Source: Streptomyces sp. S4.7
GTDB lineage: Bacteria > Actinomycetota > Actinomycetes > Streptomycetales > Streptomycetaceae
Assembly (NCBI RefSeq): GCF_010384365.1
Contig: NZ_CP048397.1
Span: forward strand, 310,001 to 374,000
Reading direction: 5' to 3'
DNA length: 64,000 bases
Below the pieces are notes generated by a model, which worked only from the letters and a program-made list of their open reading frames with translations, was not told where the DNA came from and did no database searches. The translations under genes were made by a program, and so were the position numbers. Shown in pieces: positions 42,245 to 50,380 of this stretch; within the stretch, counting starts at the first letter, position 1, and the number at the start of each line of letters is the position of its first letter.

Positions 42245-42712
42245 ATGGCCGACGAGTCACGAGGCGACGATGTGTACCAGCCCGAGAACTCGGACGTGCA
42301 GAACGGCCCCTCCGACGATCTCGATCTGGAGAACGTCATAGACGAACGCGGGCTCGACGACATGATGACCGAGGGTTACTCCCCGCCCGAGCGCCCTCTC
42401 GGCGTCAACAAGTACGGAGTCACCGACGAGGAGCAGCACGAGGGCGAGTCCCTGGACCAGCGGCTCGCCCAGGAAGCCCCTGACGTGCGACCGGAGCCGG
42501 GTGACGAGGTCGGTGACGTGCCCGACGGCGAGGGCGAACCCATGGACGCGGAGGCCGGAGACGTACGGGCGGGGCGGCTGGAGGCGGTGGACGACATCGC
42601 GCCCCGCCGGCACTCGCACGTATCGGCCCGCGACGTCGGGATCGACGGCGGCGCGGCCTCGGCCGAGGAGGCCGCGATGTACGTCTCGCCCGACGAGGAC
42701 ACCGAGGGCTAG
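42245..42712 (+). CDS. DUF5709 family acidic protein
   Basis: A 155-residue, strongly acidic, probably largely disordered protein with the DUF5709 pattern: DVYQPENSDVQNGPSDDLDLENVIDERGLDDMMTEGYSPPERP followed by GVTDEEQHEGESLDQRLAQEAPD and an ending EEAAMYVSP (quoted in pieces). Members are abundant in Streptomyces and of unknown function. An AAAGGA ribosome site precedes the ATG. The next gene, a LigD phosphoesterase, starts 51 nt later on the same strand. Confidence 0.88.
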   Translation: MADESRGDDVYQPENSDVQNGPSDDLDLENVIDERGLDDMMTEGYSPPERPLGVNKYGVTDEEQHEGESLDQRLAQEAPDVRPEPGDEVGDVPDGEGEPMDAEAGDVRAGRLEAVDDIAPRRHSHVSARDVGIDGGAASAEEAAMYVSPDEDTEG

Positions 42713-42763
42713 GCACTGTCCGCCGGACAGGACCTGGGCACACCCGGCCGCCGAGGAGCAGAC

Positions 42764-43453
42764 GTGGAAGACCGAGGCAACGACGGGGACCGCCTGGCGC
42801 GCTACCACCGCAAGCGCCGGTTCGACACCACCGACGAGCCGCGCGGTGAGAGCGCGGGTCCCGGGGCCGAACCGTCGTTCGTCATCCAGATCCATGACGC
42901 GCGCCGGATGCACTTCGACTTCCGGCTGGAGGTGGACGGTGTGCTCAGGTCCTGGGCGGTGCCCCGGGGGCCGTCGACCGATCCGGGTGACAGGCGCCTG
43001 GCGGTGCCCACCGAGGACCATCCGCTGGAGTACCGCGAGTACGAGGGCGTCATCGCCTCCGGCGAGTACGGCGCCGGCCCGGTCATCGTCTGGGACCAGG
43101 GCACCTACCGGCCGCTCGGGGGCGGCGGTGCGGCCGACTTCTCCGCGGCCCTGGACAGGGGCCATGCCTCGTTCCGTCTCGACGGCCGCAAGCTGCGCGG
43201 CGCCTACGCGCTCACCCGCTTCCGCGACGGCCGCGACGGCTCCGCCGAGGCGTGGCTGCTGGTGAGGAAGACCGGCCCCGGCAGCTCCCGCTCCGGCCCG
43301 GCCACACCCGACCCCCGGCGGGCCCGCTCCGCGCGCACCGGCCGGACACTGAGCCAGGTCGCCCGGGGTACGCCGGAGCGGAGTATGCCGGATCATGGAA
43401 GCGGCAGAGTCCATCGATCCGAAGGCAACGACCATGCTCGACGCAGACCCTGA
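42764..43453 (+). CDS. Stand-alone DNA ligase D 3'-phosphoesterase domain protein
   Basis: A 229-residue protein whose core (~10-175) is the LigD 3'-phosphoesterase domain: LARYHRKRRFDTTDEP, FVIQIHDARRMHFDFRLEVDGVLRSWAVPRGPS, DHPLEYREYEGVIASGEYGAG and WLLVRKTG. The His/Asp/Glu/Arg metal-dependent active site is present. These enzymes trim 3'-phosphates or ribonucleotides before end joining. No ligase or polymerase domain is attached. The C-terminal ~45 residues are Arg/Ser-rich. The GTG start follows GAGGAG (42753-42758). Its 3' end overlaps the MmcQ/YjbR gene by about 20 nt. Confidence 0.9.
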   Translation: MEDRGNDGDRLARYHRKRRFDTTDEPRGESAGPGAEPSFVIQIHDARRMHFDFRLEVDGVLRSWAVPRGPSTDPGDRRLAVPTEDHPLEYREYEGVIASGEYGAGPVIVWDQGTYRPLGGGGAADFSAALDRGHASFRLDGRKLRGAYALTRFRDGRDGSAEAWLLVRKTGPGSSRSGPATPDPRRARSARTGRTLSQVARGTPERSMPDHGSGRVHRSEGNDHARRRP

Positions 43454-43808
43454 GACCCGCCTCGGCGCGGACCTCGACGCCGACGACGTCCGCCGTATCG
43501 CGCTGTCCCTGCCGCGCACCGTGGAGAGGGAACTCTGGAACATCCCCACCTTCCATGTCGAGGGAAGGATGTTCGTCACGGTGCCCGACGACGGCACGTC
43601 GTTCGCGGTCCGCTGCCCCAGGTTCGAGCGCACGGAACTGATCGCGGCGGAGCCCGAGAAGTTCTGGGTCCCGCCGCACGAGGCCAACTCGGCATGGGTA
43701 CGGGCCCGGTTGAGCGCCCTGGAGGACGAGAAGGAGCTGTACGACATCCTGGCCGACTCCTGGAAGCAGGCCGCCCCCGCCGATCTCGCCGAGTCCTTCG
43801 AGCAGTGA
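43434..43808 (+). CDS. MmcQ/YjbR family protein
   Basis: About 124 residues of the MmcQ/YjbR fold (CyaY-like), with LPRTVERELWNIPTFHVEGRMFVTVPDDG, FAVRCPRFERTELIAAEPEKFWVPPH and SAWVRARLSALEDEKELYDILADSW. Family members are small DNA-binding-like proteins of unclear role, often adjacent to DNA-repair genes, as here. I prefer ATG 43434 because GAAGG lies about nine bases upstream; an ATG at 43395 would add 13 residues but has no ribosome site. Confidence 0.87.
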   Translation: MLDADPETRLGADLDADDVRRIALSLPRTVERELWNIPTFHVEGRMFVTVPDDGTSFAVRCPRFERTELIAAEPEKFWVPPHEANSAWVRARLSALEDEKELYDILADSWKQAAPADLAESFEQ

Positions 43809-43892
43809 TCGGCGGGAGCCGACCGATGAGTTCCGGGGCGTTCGCCGGTCCGAACCACGGACAGCGAAGAACACAGAGCACAGGAGCCCCAC

Positions 43893-44807
43893 ATGATCCC
43901 CGATGACGCCGTGAGCGACCGGAGCGCGACCGACGGCGAGGTACGCGGCGGCACCCCGCGCCTGGTCGAGGCCAACGGCGTGCGTCTGTGCGTCCAGACC
44001 TTCGGCAGCCCCGCCGACCCGACGATCCTGCTGATCGGCGGCGCGGGGAGTTCGATGGACGGCTGGGACGAGGGTTTCTGCGCGCGGCTCGCGGCCGGCG
44101 GGCGCCATGTCGTGCGCTACGACCACCGGGACACCGGCCGGTCCGTGAACTCCCCCGCGGGCGCCCCCGACTACACCTTCTGCGCCCTGCTCGCGGACGG
44201 CGTCGGCCTGCTCGACGTCCTCGGCGCACAACGGGCCCATGTGGTGGGCATCTCCATGGGCGGCGGTCTCGCGCAGTGCCTGGCCGTCACGCACCCCGGG
44301 CGGGTGGCGACGCTCACGCTGGTCTCCACCAGCCCGGCGGGTCCCACCGAGTCGAAGTTGCCACCCCCGTCGGAGCGGATGCGCGCGGCCTTCGCCGATC
44401 CCGCCCCCGAGCCGGACTGGTCGGACCGCGCGGCGGTGATCGCGTACATGGTCGAGGCCGAACGGCTCTTCGCCGGTTCGGCGCCGTTCGACGAGGACGC
44501 GGTACGCGAGTCGTCGGGCCGGATCGTCGACCGCACCACCGACATCGAGGCGGCCCTGAAGAACCACTGGGCGCTCGCGGACGACGAGGAGCCGGTCACC
44601 GTCCTGCTGTCAGAGGTGACCGCTCCCACCCTCGTCCTGCACGGCACCGAGGATCCGCTCTTCCCCCTCGACCACGGGCGGGCGCTGGCCGAGGGGATTC
44701 CCGACGCCCGTCTGGTCGCCCTGGACGGGGTCGGTCACCAGGCACCGCCGGCCCGCGTGTGGGACACGGCGATTCCCGCCGTCCTCCACCACACGGACCG
44801 GAAATGA
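43893..44807 (+). CDS. Alpha/beta-hydrolase (esterase/epoxide-hydrolase-like)
   Basis: A 304-residue alpha/beta-hydrolase. Oxyanion region TILLIGGAGSSMDGWDEGF, strand VVRYDHRDTGRS, nucleophile elbow VVGISMGGGLAQCLA (Ser), acid residue in LVLHGTEDPLFPLDHG (Asp), and histidine in LDGVGHQAP. A helical cap separates the last two elements. The substrate cannot be told. CAGGAG lies seven bases before the ATG. It ends 24 nt before the convergent carbonic-anhydrase locus. Confidence 0.92.
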   Translation: MIPDDAVSDRSATDGEVRGGTPRLVEANGVRLCVQTFGSPADPTILLIGGAGSSMDGWDEGFCARLAAGGRHVVRYDHRDTGRSVNSPAGAPDYTFCALLADGVGLLDVLGAQRAHVVGISMGGGLAQCLAVTHPGRVATLTLVSTSPAGPTESKLPPPSERMRAAFADPAPEPDWSDRAAVIAYMVEAERLFAGSAPFDEDAVRESSGRIVDRTTDIEAALKNHWALADDEEPVTVLLSEVTAPTLVLHGTEDPLFPLDHGRALAEGIPDARLVALDGVGHQAPPARVWDTAIPAVLHHTDRK

Positions 44808-44831
44808 GAACGAGTCACCGCACTCGCCGTC

Positions 44832-45319
44832 TCACTTCACTTCGTTGAGCTGTCCCGTCGCCACATCGAGAATGAATCCGCGGATCGCGTCCTTGTGCGG
44901 AATGAACGGGCTGACGGTGATACGCCGAATCGACTGGCGTACATCCTTCTCCAGGTCGGTGAATGCCTCGGCGGCCCACTCCGGCCGGATCCCGGTGTCC
45001 TTCTCGATGTCCCGTTTGAATTCGCCGTCGGTGAAGGTGAGCATCCCGCACTCCGTGTGGTGGATCAGGAGGATCTCCCGTGTCTCCAGCAGCCGCTGGC
45101 TGATCGCCAGGGAGCGGATCGCGTCGTCGGTGATCGCTCCCCCGGCGTTGCGGATGACATGTGCCTCACCGTCCCGCAGGCCGAGGATGCGGTAGATGTC
45201 CAGCCGCGCGTCCATGCAGGCGACGACAGCGAGCCCCCGGGACGGGGGCAGATCAGGGGTCCGGCGAACGACTGCGCGTAGACCGTGTTGTTGGCGATGG
45301 ATTCGTCTGTGACGGACAC
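44832..45319 (-). pseudogene. Beta-carbonic anhydrase gene with an N-terminal frameshift
   Basis: The main frame encodes a small beta-carbonic anhydrase from PPSRGLAVVACMDARLDIYRILGL to the end, with zinc ligands Cys and Asp in ACMDAR and His/Cys in LLIHHTECGM, and GGAITDDAIRSL. The expected N-terminus (VSVTDESIANNTVYAQSFAGPL, from GTG 45319) is in a different frame. The two join near 45250-45262 in the sequence CCCCTGATCTGCCCCCG, where one inserted or two deleted bases would restore a normal ~162-codon gene. If real, the gene cannot make a full-length protein. A C-rich run makes sequencing error a fair alternative. Confidence 0.7.
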
Positions 45320-45420
45320 GAGGGACCCACTTTCCGCGGTCGGGGCGAGGGAGCCACGGTAGAGGTCGGAAATTCGAACGCAGAAGGCGACAGGCCGCCT
45401 CGCCACAACGTCGCAATGAT

Positions 45421-45447
45421 CCGGCAACAAACACGGTGTGTTGCCGG
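45421..45447. promoter_or_regulatory. Hairpin in the divergent region between carbonic anhydrase and metY remnant
   Basis: CCGGCAACA (45421-45429) pairs perfectly with TGTTGCCGG (45439-45447), 9-nt loop. It lies ~150 nt before the metY start codon remnant, a possible attenuator or leftover of a leader. I could not fold it into a recognisable SAM riboswitch. Confidence 0.4.
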
Positions 45448-45594
45448 GCCGTTTCAGCTTCGTGGCCATTCCCGCGCCGCACTTCCACCTCTGCCGGAAC
45501 GGCCTTTACGGTCCAGTGGCACGCGCCGGTTTCTCCTGTCGCAGCGATCCACCGAACCCCATTCTCCGTCTCAACCCGTGCGAGGCCGTCACCC

Positions 45595-46741
45595 ATGAGC
45601 CAGCCCGCCGACTCCGTCACCGCCGGACACACTCCCGACGACAGTTCCCGGCAGGACCCCGGCGCCGCCTGGTCCTTCGAGACCAAGCAGATCCAACGGC
45701 GCGGGCACCGGTCGTCGGATCGGGCTCGGCGCCCGAGCCGCCGACGGGTCGAACGCGGTGCTGGTGCTGCACGCGCTGACCGGGGACAGCCATGTCGCCG
45801 GCCCCGCGGGGCCCGGTCATCCGACGGCGGGCTGGTGGGACGCGCTGGTCGGCCCCGGCCGGCCGCTCGACACCCGGCGGTGGTTCGTGGTCGCGCCCAA
45901 TGTCCTCGGCGGCTGCCGGGGGACCACGGGCCCCGCGTCGGCCGGACCGGACGGGACGCCGTGGGGGGCGTCGTTCCCGTATCTGACGCAGCGTGACCAG
46001 GTCGCCGCCGAGGCCCGGTTGGCCGACGCGCTGGGCATCGCGCGCTGGGCGGCGGTCGTCGGCGGCTCCATGGGCGGGATGCGGGCGCTCGAATGGGCCG
46101 TGAGCAGACCGGAGCGTACGGGGTCCCTGCTGGTGCTCGCGTGTCCGGCGGCGGCGTCGGCCGAGCAGATCGCCTGGGGCACCGTACAGATCGAGGCGAT
46201 CCGCTCCGATCCCGGCTGGCGGGGCGGGGGTTACCACCGGGCCGGGCCCGGCGGTGGTCCGCACCGCGGGCTGGGTGTCGCGCGCCGGATCGCCCATGTG
46301 ACCTACCGGAGCGAGCCGGAGCCGGCCGGCCGGTTCGGCGGCGAGCCCCAGCCGGGTGAACACCCCTGGCGGGGTGGGCGCTACCAGGTGGAGTCGTATC
46401 TGGACCACCACGCGGCCAAACTGGTGCGCCGGTTCGACGCGGGCAGCTATGTCGTACTGACCGAGGCGATGAACGGCCACGACGTGGGGCGGGGCCGCGG
46501 TGGTGTCCGTGCCGCGCTGAGCCGGGTACGGATGCCGGCGCTCGTCGCGGGTGTCGGCTCGGACCGGCTCTATCCGCCCGCGCAGCAGGCGGGGTTGGCC
46601 GCCGCTATACCCGGCGCCGACCGGCTGCGGATCGTCGAATCGCCGTACGGGCACGACGGTTTCCTGGTCGAGACGGAGCAGGTCGGCGCACTGGTCGAGG
46701 AGTTGCTGGGTCAGTTCGGCAGTGGTTCGTCGGCGAGGTAG
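45595..46741 (+). pseudogene. metY-metX deletion remnant: start of metY joined to N-truncated metX
   Basis: ATG 45595 opens with [14 protein letters not shown] ... [11 protein letters not shown], which matches the N-terminus of O-acetylhomoserine sulfhydrylase (MetY). After ~34 codons (to ~45696) similarity stops. In another frame the sequence becomes homoserine O-acetyltransferase (MetX) from about [19 protein letters not shown], then [36 protein letters not shown] (nucleophile Ser), [10 protein letters not shown] (Asp) and [12 protein letters not shown] (His). The usual order is metY-metX, so a deletion of most of metY and the first ~45 codons of metX explains it. A truncated MetX could start at GTG 45758 (327 residues) but would lack its first strands. 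Confidence 0.75.
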
Positions 46742-47316
46742 GGCGGCGCGGGCTCGTACTGGATGTACCGGCGGACCGCGCGGGCGTGGTCGCGTCCATG
46801 GAGCCGGCCGACCAGCCACAGTGCCATGTCGATACCGGCGGACACCCCCTGGCTGGTGACCAGGTTCCCGTCCACGACGTAGCGGGCGTCGCGGACGACG
46901 GTGATGTCGCCCCGGGCCTGGAGTTCGTCCTCGAAACCGTGATGGGTGGCCACGCGCCGGCCACGGGCGGGACCGGCCTCGTGCAGCAGCAGCGAACCGG
47001 TGCACACACTGGTGACCCAGTCCGCCTCGGCGGCCGTTCCGCCGATCCACTCGGTCAGCGCGGCGTTGTCGACCTCGCGGCGGGTGCCCCGCCCACCGGG
47101 GACGAGCAGCACGTCCAGGGGTGGGCAGTCGCCGAATGTGTGGTCGGGCAGGACCCGCATGCCTTTGTTGCAGCGGACCGGGTCGGGGCGCTCGGCGACC
47201 AGGACGGCGGTGTCGGCCTGGTCGCGCAGCATGGAGGAGGCGGTGAACACCTCCCAGGGGCCGACGAAGTCCAACTCCTCCGCGCCGTCGAACAGGAGCA
47301 GTCCGTACGTGGTCAT
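46711..47316 (-). CDS. DJ-1/PfpI-family protein
   Basis: A 201-residue DJ-1/PfpI fold protein without DNA-binding domain. Landmarks: [35 protein letters not shown] and the nucleophile elbow [15 protein letters not shown] (Cys), followed by [14 protein letters not shown] and [17 protein letters not shown]. Isonitrile-hydratase-like relatives share this layout. The 3' end overlaps metX by 31 nt on the opposite strand. A GlxA-type regulator (47369) lies 52 nt upstream on the same strand and probably controls it. Confidence 0.92.
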   Translation of the reverse strand: MTTYGLLLFDGAEELDFVGPWEVFTASSMLRDQADTAVLVAERPDPVRCNKGMRVLPDHTFGDCPPLDVLLVPGGRGTRREVDNAALTEWIGGTAAEADWVTSVCTGSLLLHEAGPARGRRVATHHGFEDELQARGDITVVRDARYVVDGNLVTSQGVSAGIDMALWLVGRLHGRDHARAVRRYIQYEPAPPYLADEPLPN

Positions 47317-47368
47317 GGGCGGTCCTCCGTCGTCAGGGATGGTCGTGCGGTGTGCAGGGTCCCGGTGG

Positions 47369-48340
47369 TCAGGTGTGGTGGTCGGTCGAACGGAACCGGT
47401 TGCGGTAGTCGGTGGGCGTCACCCCGCAGTGGCGGTGGAACGCGCGCCGCAGCGACTCCGAGCTGCCGAGCCCGCAGCGCCGCGCGACGGCGGCGACCGG
47501 TTCGTCGCCGCCGGTCAGCGCCCGTTGCGCGGCCTCCACCCGTACGCGCTCCACGTACTCGGCGGGCCCCACCCCCAGCTCCGCGGTGAACCGGCGCTGG
47601 AGGTGACGGGGGCTCAGTCCGGCACGGTCGGCCAGATCCGCGAGGGTGTGCGGCCCACCGGGGTCGGCGTGGACGGCCGCGACGGCGGCACGGATCGGGT
47701 CGGTGGCCGGCTGCGGGGACCAGAGCGGCACGCTGAACTGGGCCTGGCTGCCCGGTCTGCGCAGGAACAGGACGAGCTGCTGGGCCACGGTGTGGGCGGT
47801 CTCCCGGCCGAGGTCGTCCTCGACGAGCGCGAGGGCCAGGTCCATCCCGGCGGTGACTCCGGCCGATGTCCAGACCCGTCCGTCGCGGACGAAGATCGGC
47901 CGGGTGTCGACGGTCAGTTCGGGGTGCTCCCGGCGCAGTTGGGCGCCCCGGCTCCAGTGTGTGGTGACGCGGCGGCCGGCGAGCAGCCCGGCGGCGGCGA
48001 GCAGGAACACGCCGCTGCACACCGAGGTGACCCGGCGGGCGGTGGCCGCCGCCGCGGCGATCCACCCGACGAGTGCGGGGTCGCGCACGGCGTCGTCGAC
48101 GCCGTTGCCGCCGGCCACGACCAGGGTGTCGATCCCCGTGGGATCCAGGTCGCCGACCCCGTGGTCGGCGTGTACGCGCAGCCCGCCGGCCGAGCGCACC
48201 GGGCCCGCGACGGGGGCCACGGTCCGGCAGTCGTAGCCGGGCTCCGGCCGGCCCGCCTGCTGGAACACCTCGAAGGGGCCCGAGAGGTCGAGCGACTGGA
48301 GTCCCTCGAAGATCACGAAGACGACGCGTCGCTGCTGCAC
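47369..48340 (-). CDS. GlxA-family transcriptional regulator (DJ-1/PfpI domain plus AraC HTH)
   Basis: A 323-residue regulator. Residues ~1-190 are a DJ-1/PfpI-type sensor (VVFVIFEGLQSLDLSGPFEVFQ, TLVVAGGNGVDD, VTSVCSGVFLLAAAG, SAGVTAGMDLALALVEDD). Residues ~220-318 are an AraC double helix-turn-helix (LADLADRAGLSPRHLQRRFTAELGVGPAEYVERVRVEAA and AVARRCGLGSSESLRRAFHRHCGVTPTDYR). It is followed by a plain DJ-1/PfpI gene, the common arrangement in which the regulator governs its enzyme-like paralogue. Its effector is unknown. Confidence 0.93.
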   Translation of the reverse strand: MQQRRVVFVIFEGLQSLDLSGPFEVFQQAGRPEPGYDCRTVAPVAGPVRSAGGLRVHADHGVGDLDPTGIDTLVVAGGNGVDDAVRDPALVGWIAAAAATARRVTSVCSGVFLLAAAGLLAGRRVTTHWSRGAQLRREHPELTVDTRPIFVRDGRVWTSAGVTAGMDLALALVEDDLGRETAHTVAQQLVLFLRRPGSQAQFSVPLWSPQPATDPIRAAVAAVHADPGGPHTLADLADRAGLSPRHLQRRFTAELGVGPAEYVERVRVEAAQRALTGGDEPVAAVARRCGLGSSESLRRAFHRHCGVTPTDYRNRFRSTDHHT

Positions 48341-48509
48341 GTCGTCCAGCCTGCGCCGCCGCAGATCACGTCGTCAACGACGTATGGCCCACACATCACG
48401 CCATGGCCGCGAGCACGGCTGTGACGGGTGCCGACGCCGAGAGTTCGGTCGGGTGAACCTCCGCCACGCCTGCCGATCAAGATAATTCGATCATGTTTGA
48501 GTACCTTTT

Positions 48510-49700
48510 ATGAAAAATCGCCTGAAACTCAGCATGTTCCTGGTCGCCGCGAGCTCCGTCGTGGTGGCGGCCGGCCCGCTGCCCACCCCTTCCCAGGAGG
48601 CCGCCGCCCAGCCCCACACCGCGCCGCTGCACCGCTCGGAGGCGCCTTTGCTGGACCGCTACATCGTGTCCGTCGACGCCGCCTTCGACGCCACCAAGCT
48701 GCTCAACCGGGCCGGAGTGAAGCCCCTGTTCACATACACGAGCGTGCTGAGCGGGTTCGCGGCCGAGCTGAGCGCCGCCCAGCTCAAGACCATCCGGGCG
48801 ACGCCGGGCGTGACGGCCGTCGAGCAGGACTCCGAGGTGAAGGCGCTGGAGACCGCCCCTTCGAGCAGCCGCGCCGCCGCCTCGTCCTGGGGCCTGGACC
48901 GGATCGACCAGCAGTCGCTGCCGCTGGACGGCCAGTACACGGCGGAGCAGAAGGGCAAGGGCGTCACGGCGTACGTCATCGACACGGGCATCGAGTTCGG
49001 TCACGACGAGTTCGGCGGCCGGGCCAAGGCGGGCTACGACGCCATCGGCGACGGGCAGCAGGGCAAGGACTGCCAGGGGCACGGCACGCATGTGGCGGGC
49101 ACGGTCGCCAGCCGTACCTACGGTGTGGCCCCCGAGGCCGACCTGGTGAGCGTCCGCGTGCTGGACTGCACGGGCAAGGGCACCTGGTCGGGGATCCTGG
49201 CGGGCTTCGACTGGGTGGCCACCAACGCCGAGCAGCCGGCCGTGCTCAACGGCTCGCTCGGCGGTCCGAAGTCCACCGCCGTGAACAGCGCGGCGACGGC
49301 CCTGTCGAAGAAGGGTGTCCTGCCGGTCATCGCCGCCGGCAACGACGCGGTCGACGCCTGCTCCGTCTCGCCGGCGTCGGCGGAGGGCGTCGTGACGGTC
49401 GGCGCGACCGACCGGGAGGACAGGCAGACCAGCTTCTCCAACCACGGGAAGTGTCTGTCGCTGTACGCGCCGGGCGGCGCCATCGTGTCGGCCAAGCTCG
49501 GCGGCGGCAACACCTCGATGAACGGCACCTCGATGGCCTCTCCCCATGTCGCGGGCGTGGCCGCCCTCTACAAGGCCAAGAACCCGCAGGCCACGCCGGA
49601 CGAGATCGCGACCTGGCTCGGCGGCTCGGCCACCCAGAACAAGCTGTCCGCCGTCGGCGAGAGCTCGCCGAACCGGCTGCTGTTCACCAACGCGCTCTGA
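48510..49700 (+). CDS. Secreted subtilisin-like serine protease (S8) with I9 propeptide
   Basis: A 396-residue exported protease. A signal peptide (~1-32, ending near AAAQP) is followed by an inhibitor I9 propeptide (~50-110: DRYIVSVDAAFDATKLLNRAG, VTAVEQDSEVKAL). The catalytic domain has the triad in VTAYVIDTGIEFGHDEFGG (Asp), GHGTHVAGTVAS (His) and NGTSMASPHVAGVAALY (Ser), with the oxyanion Asn in VIAAGNDAVDACS. It resembles the proteinase-K/aqualysin subgroup. Mature extracellular protein-degrading activity is expected. The ribosome site before the ATG is poor. It is followed 165 nt later by a small secreted protein. Confidence 0.94.
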   Translation: MKNRLKLSMFLVAASSVVVAAGPLPTPSQEAAAQPHTAPLHRSEAPLLDRYIVSVDAAFDATKLLNRAGVKPLFTYTSVLSGFAAELSAAQLKTIRATPGVTAVEQDSEVKALETAPSSSRAAASSWGLDRIDQQSLPLDGQYTAEQKGKGVTAYVIDTGIEFGHDEFGGRAKAGYDAIGDGQQGKDCQGHGTHVAGTVASRTYGVAPEADLVSVRVLDCTGKGTWSGILAGFDWVATNAEQPAVLNGSLGGPKSTAVNSAATALSKKGVLPVIAAGNDAVDACSVSPASAEGVVTVGATDREDRQTSFSNHGKCLSLYAPGGAIVSAKLGGGNTSMNGTSMASPHVAGVAALYKAKNPQATPDEIATWLGGSATQNKLSAVGESSPNRLLFTNAL

Positions 49701-49865
49701 CCCCAAGGGCCCCGACGGTCGGGAGGAGACCCACATGGCGCACGAAGAAGCGATTCCGCACCCGCTGTTCGAGGGATCGACCGGGCTCTTTGGAGAACGT
49801 CCGCACGGTCGGGGACAGGCTCTCGACGTCCTGTCTCGCACCGCCCGTACCAGAAGGAGTTCCCT

Positions 49866-50210
49866 GTGCGACTTCGTACCAGTGTGGCCGCCACCGTCGG
49901 CGCCCTCGCCCTCGTCATCGCCCTGCCGGCCTCGGCCGGCGCGGCCGAGGGTGACTTCACCTACAAGCACGTCGACCGGGCGGGCGTCGCGCAGACGTCG
50001 ACTCTGGTGGATCCGCAGAGCCGCGAGTGCATCACGCTGTCCGAGGTCGGAGACGAGCGGACGGAGCCGGCGCACTCCCCGCGCAACAACACGGACGCCA
50101 CGGCGACCGTCTTCGCGGGGGCCGACTGTGAGGGCGCGCACTTCTCCCTTCGGCCCAACGGGGGCAAGGCCTCCGAGCGACTGAAGGTCCGTTCGGTCGT
50201 CTTCAGCTGA
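49866..50210 (+). CDS. Small secreted protein, function unknown
   Basis: A 114-residue exported protein: signal peptide (~1-27, ALALVIALPASAGAAEG) and an 85-residue mature chain with two Cys (RECITL, ADCEGAHFSL) probably bridged. The pattern with a late FAGADCEG motif recalls small beta/gamma-crystallin-like or peptidase-inhibitor-type secreted proteins of actinomycetes, but I cannot assign it. AAGGAG lies six to seven bases before the GTG start. Its position directly after a secreted protease raises the possibility of an inhibitor or a substrate. Confidence 0.75.
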   Translation: MRLRTSVAATVGALALVIALPASAGAAEGDFTYKHVDRAGVAQTSTLVDPQSRECITLSEVGDERTEPAHSPRNNTDATATVFAGADCEGAHFSLRPNGGKASERLKVRSVVFS

Positions 50211-50235
50211 TGGGCTGAGTCGCCGAACCACTGAC

Positions 50236-50272
50236 CGGTGGACCCGGCCGGCCGAGTCGGCCGGGTCCACCG
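50236..50272. terminator. Bidirectional terminator, 15-bp perfect stem
   Basis: CGGTGGACCCGGCCG (50236-50250) pairs perfectly with CGGCCGGGTCCACCG (50258-50272) around a 7-nt loop, between the small secreted protein gene and the convergent FkbM gene. Confidence 0.85.
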
Positions 50273-50380
50273 ACCAGCCGCCCCGCCACGAGCGTCCGCG
50301 CACGTGCCGGGGCGGCGCCATGCGCGGGCCCGGCCGGCGGACGTCGAGCGTCGGACCGGGGTGCGGCGGCGCGGGAGCCT

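Noticed and set aside
45351..45595. SAM-responsive riboswitch before metY
   Set aside because: Only one hairpin (45421-45447) and a partial GGCAAC were found; the multi-stem core of the SAM families could not be drawn. A covariance-model search would decide.
45319..45686. Extension of the carbonic anhydrase frame to 45686
   Set aside because: The added ~120 residues have no similarity; the natural N-terminus is found in the other frame from GTG 45319.
49735..49866. Short frame with a strong GGAGGAG ribosome site after the protease (MAHEEAIPHPLFEG...)
   Set aside because: The frame runs out of phase through the next secreted-protein gene to 50184; only the start looks real. It may be a remnant or nothing.
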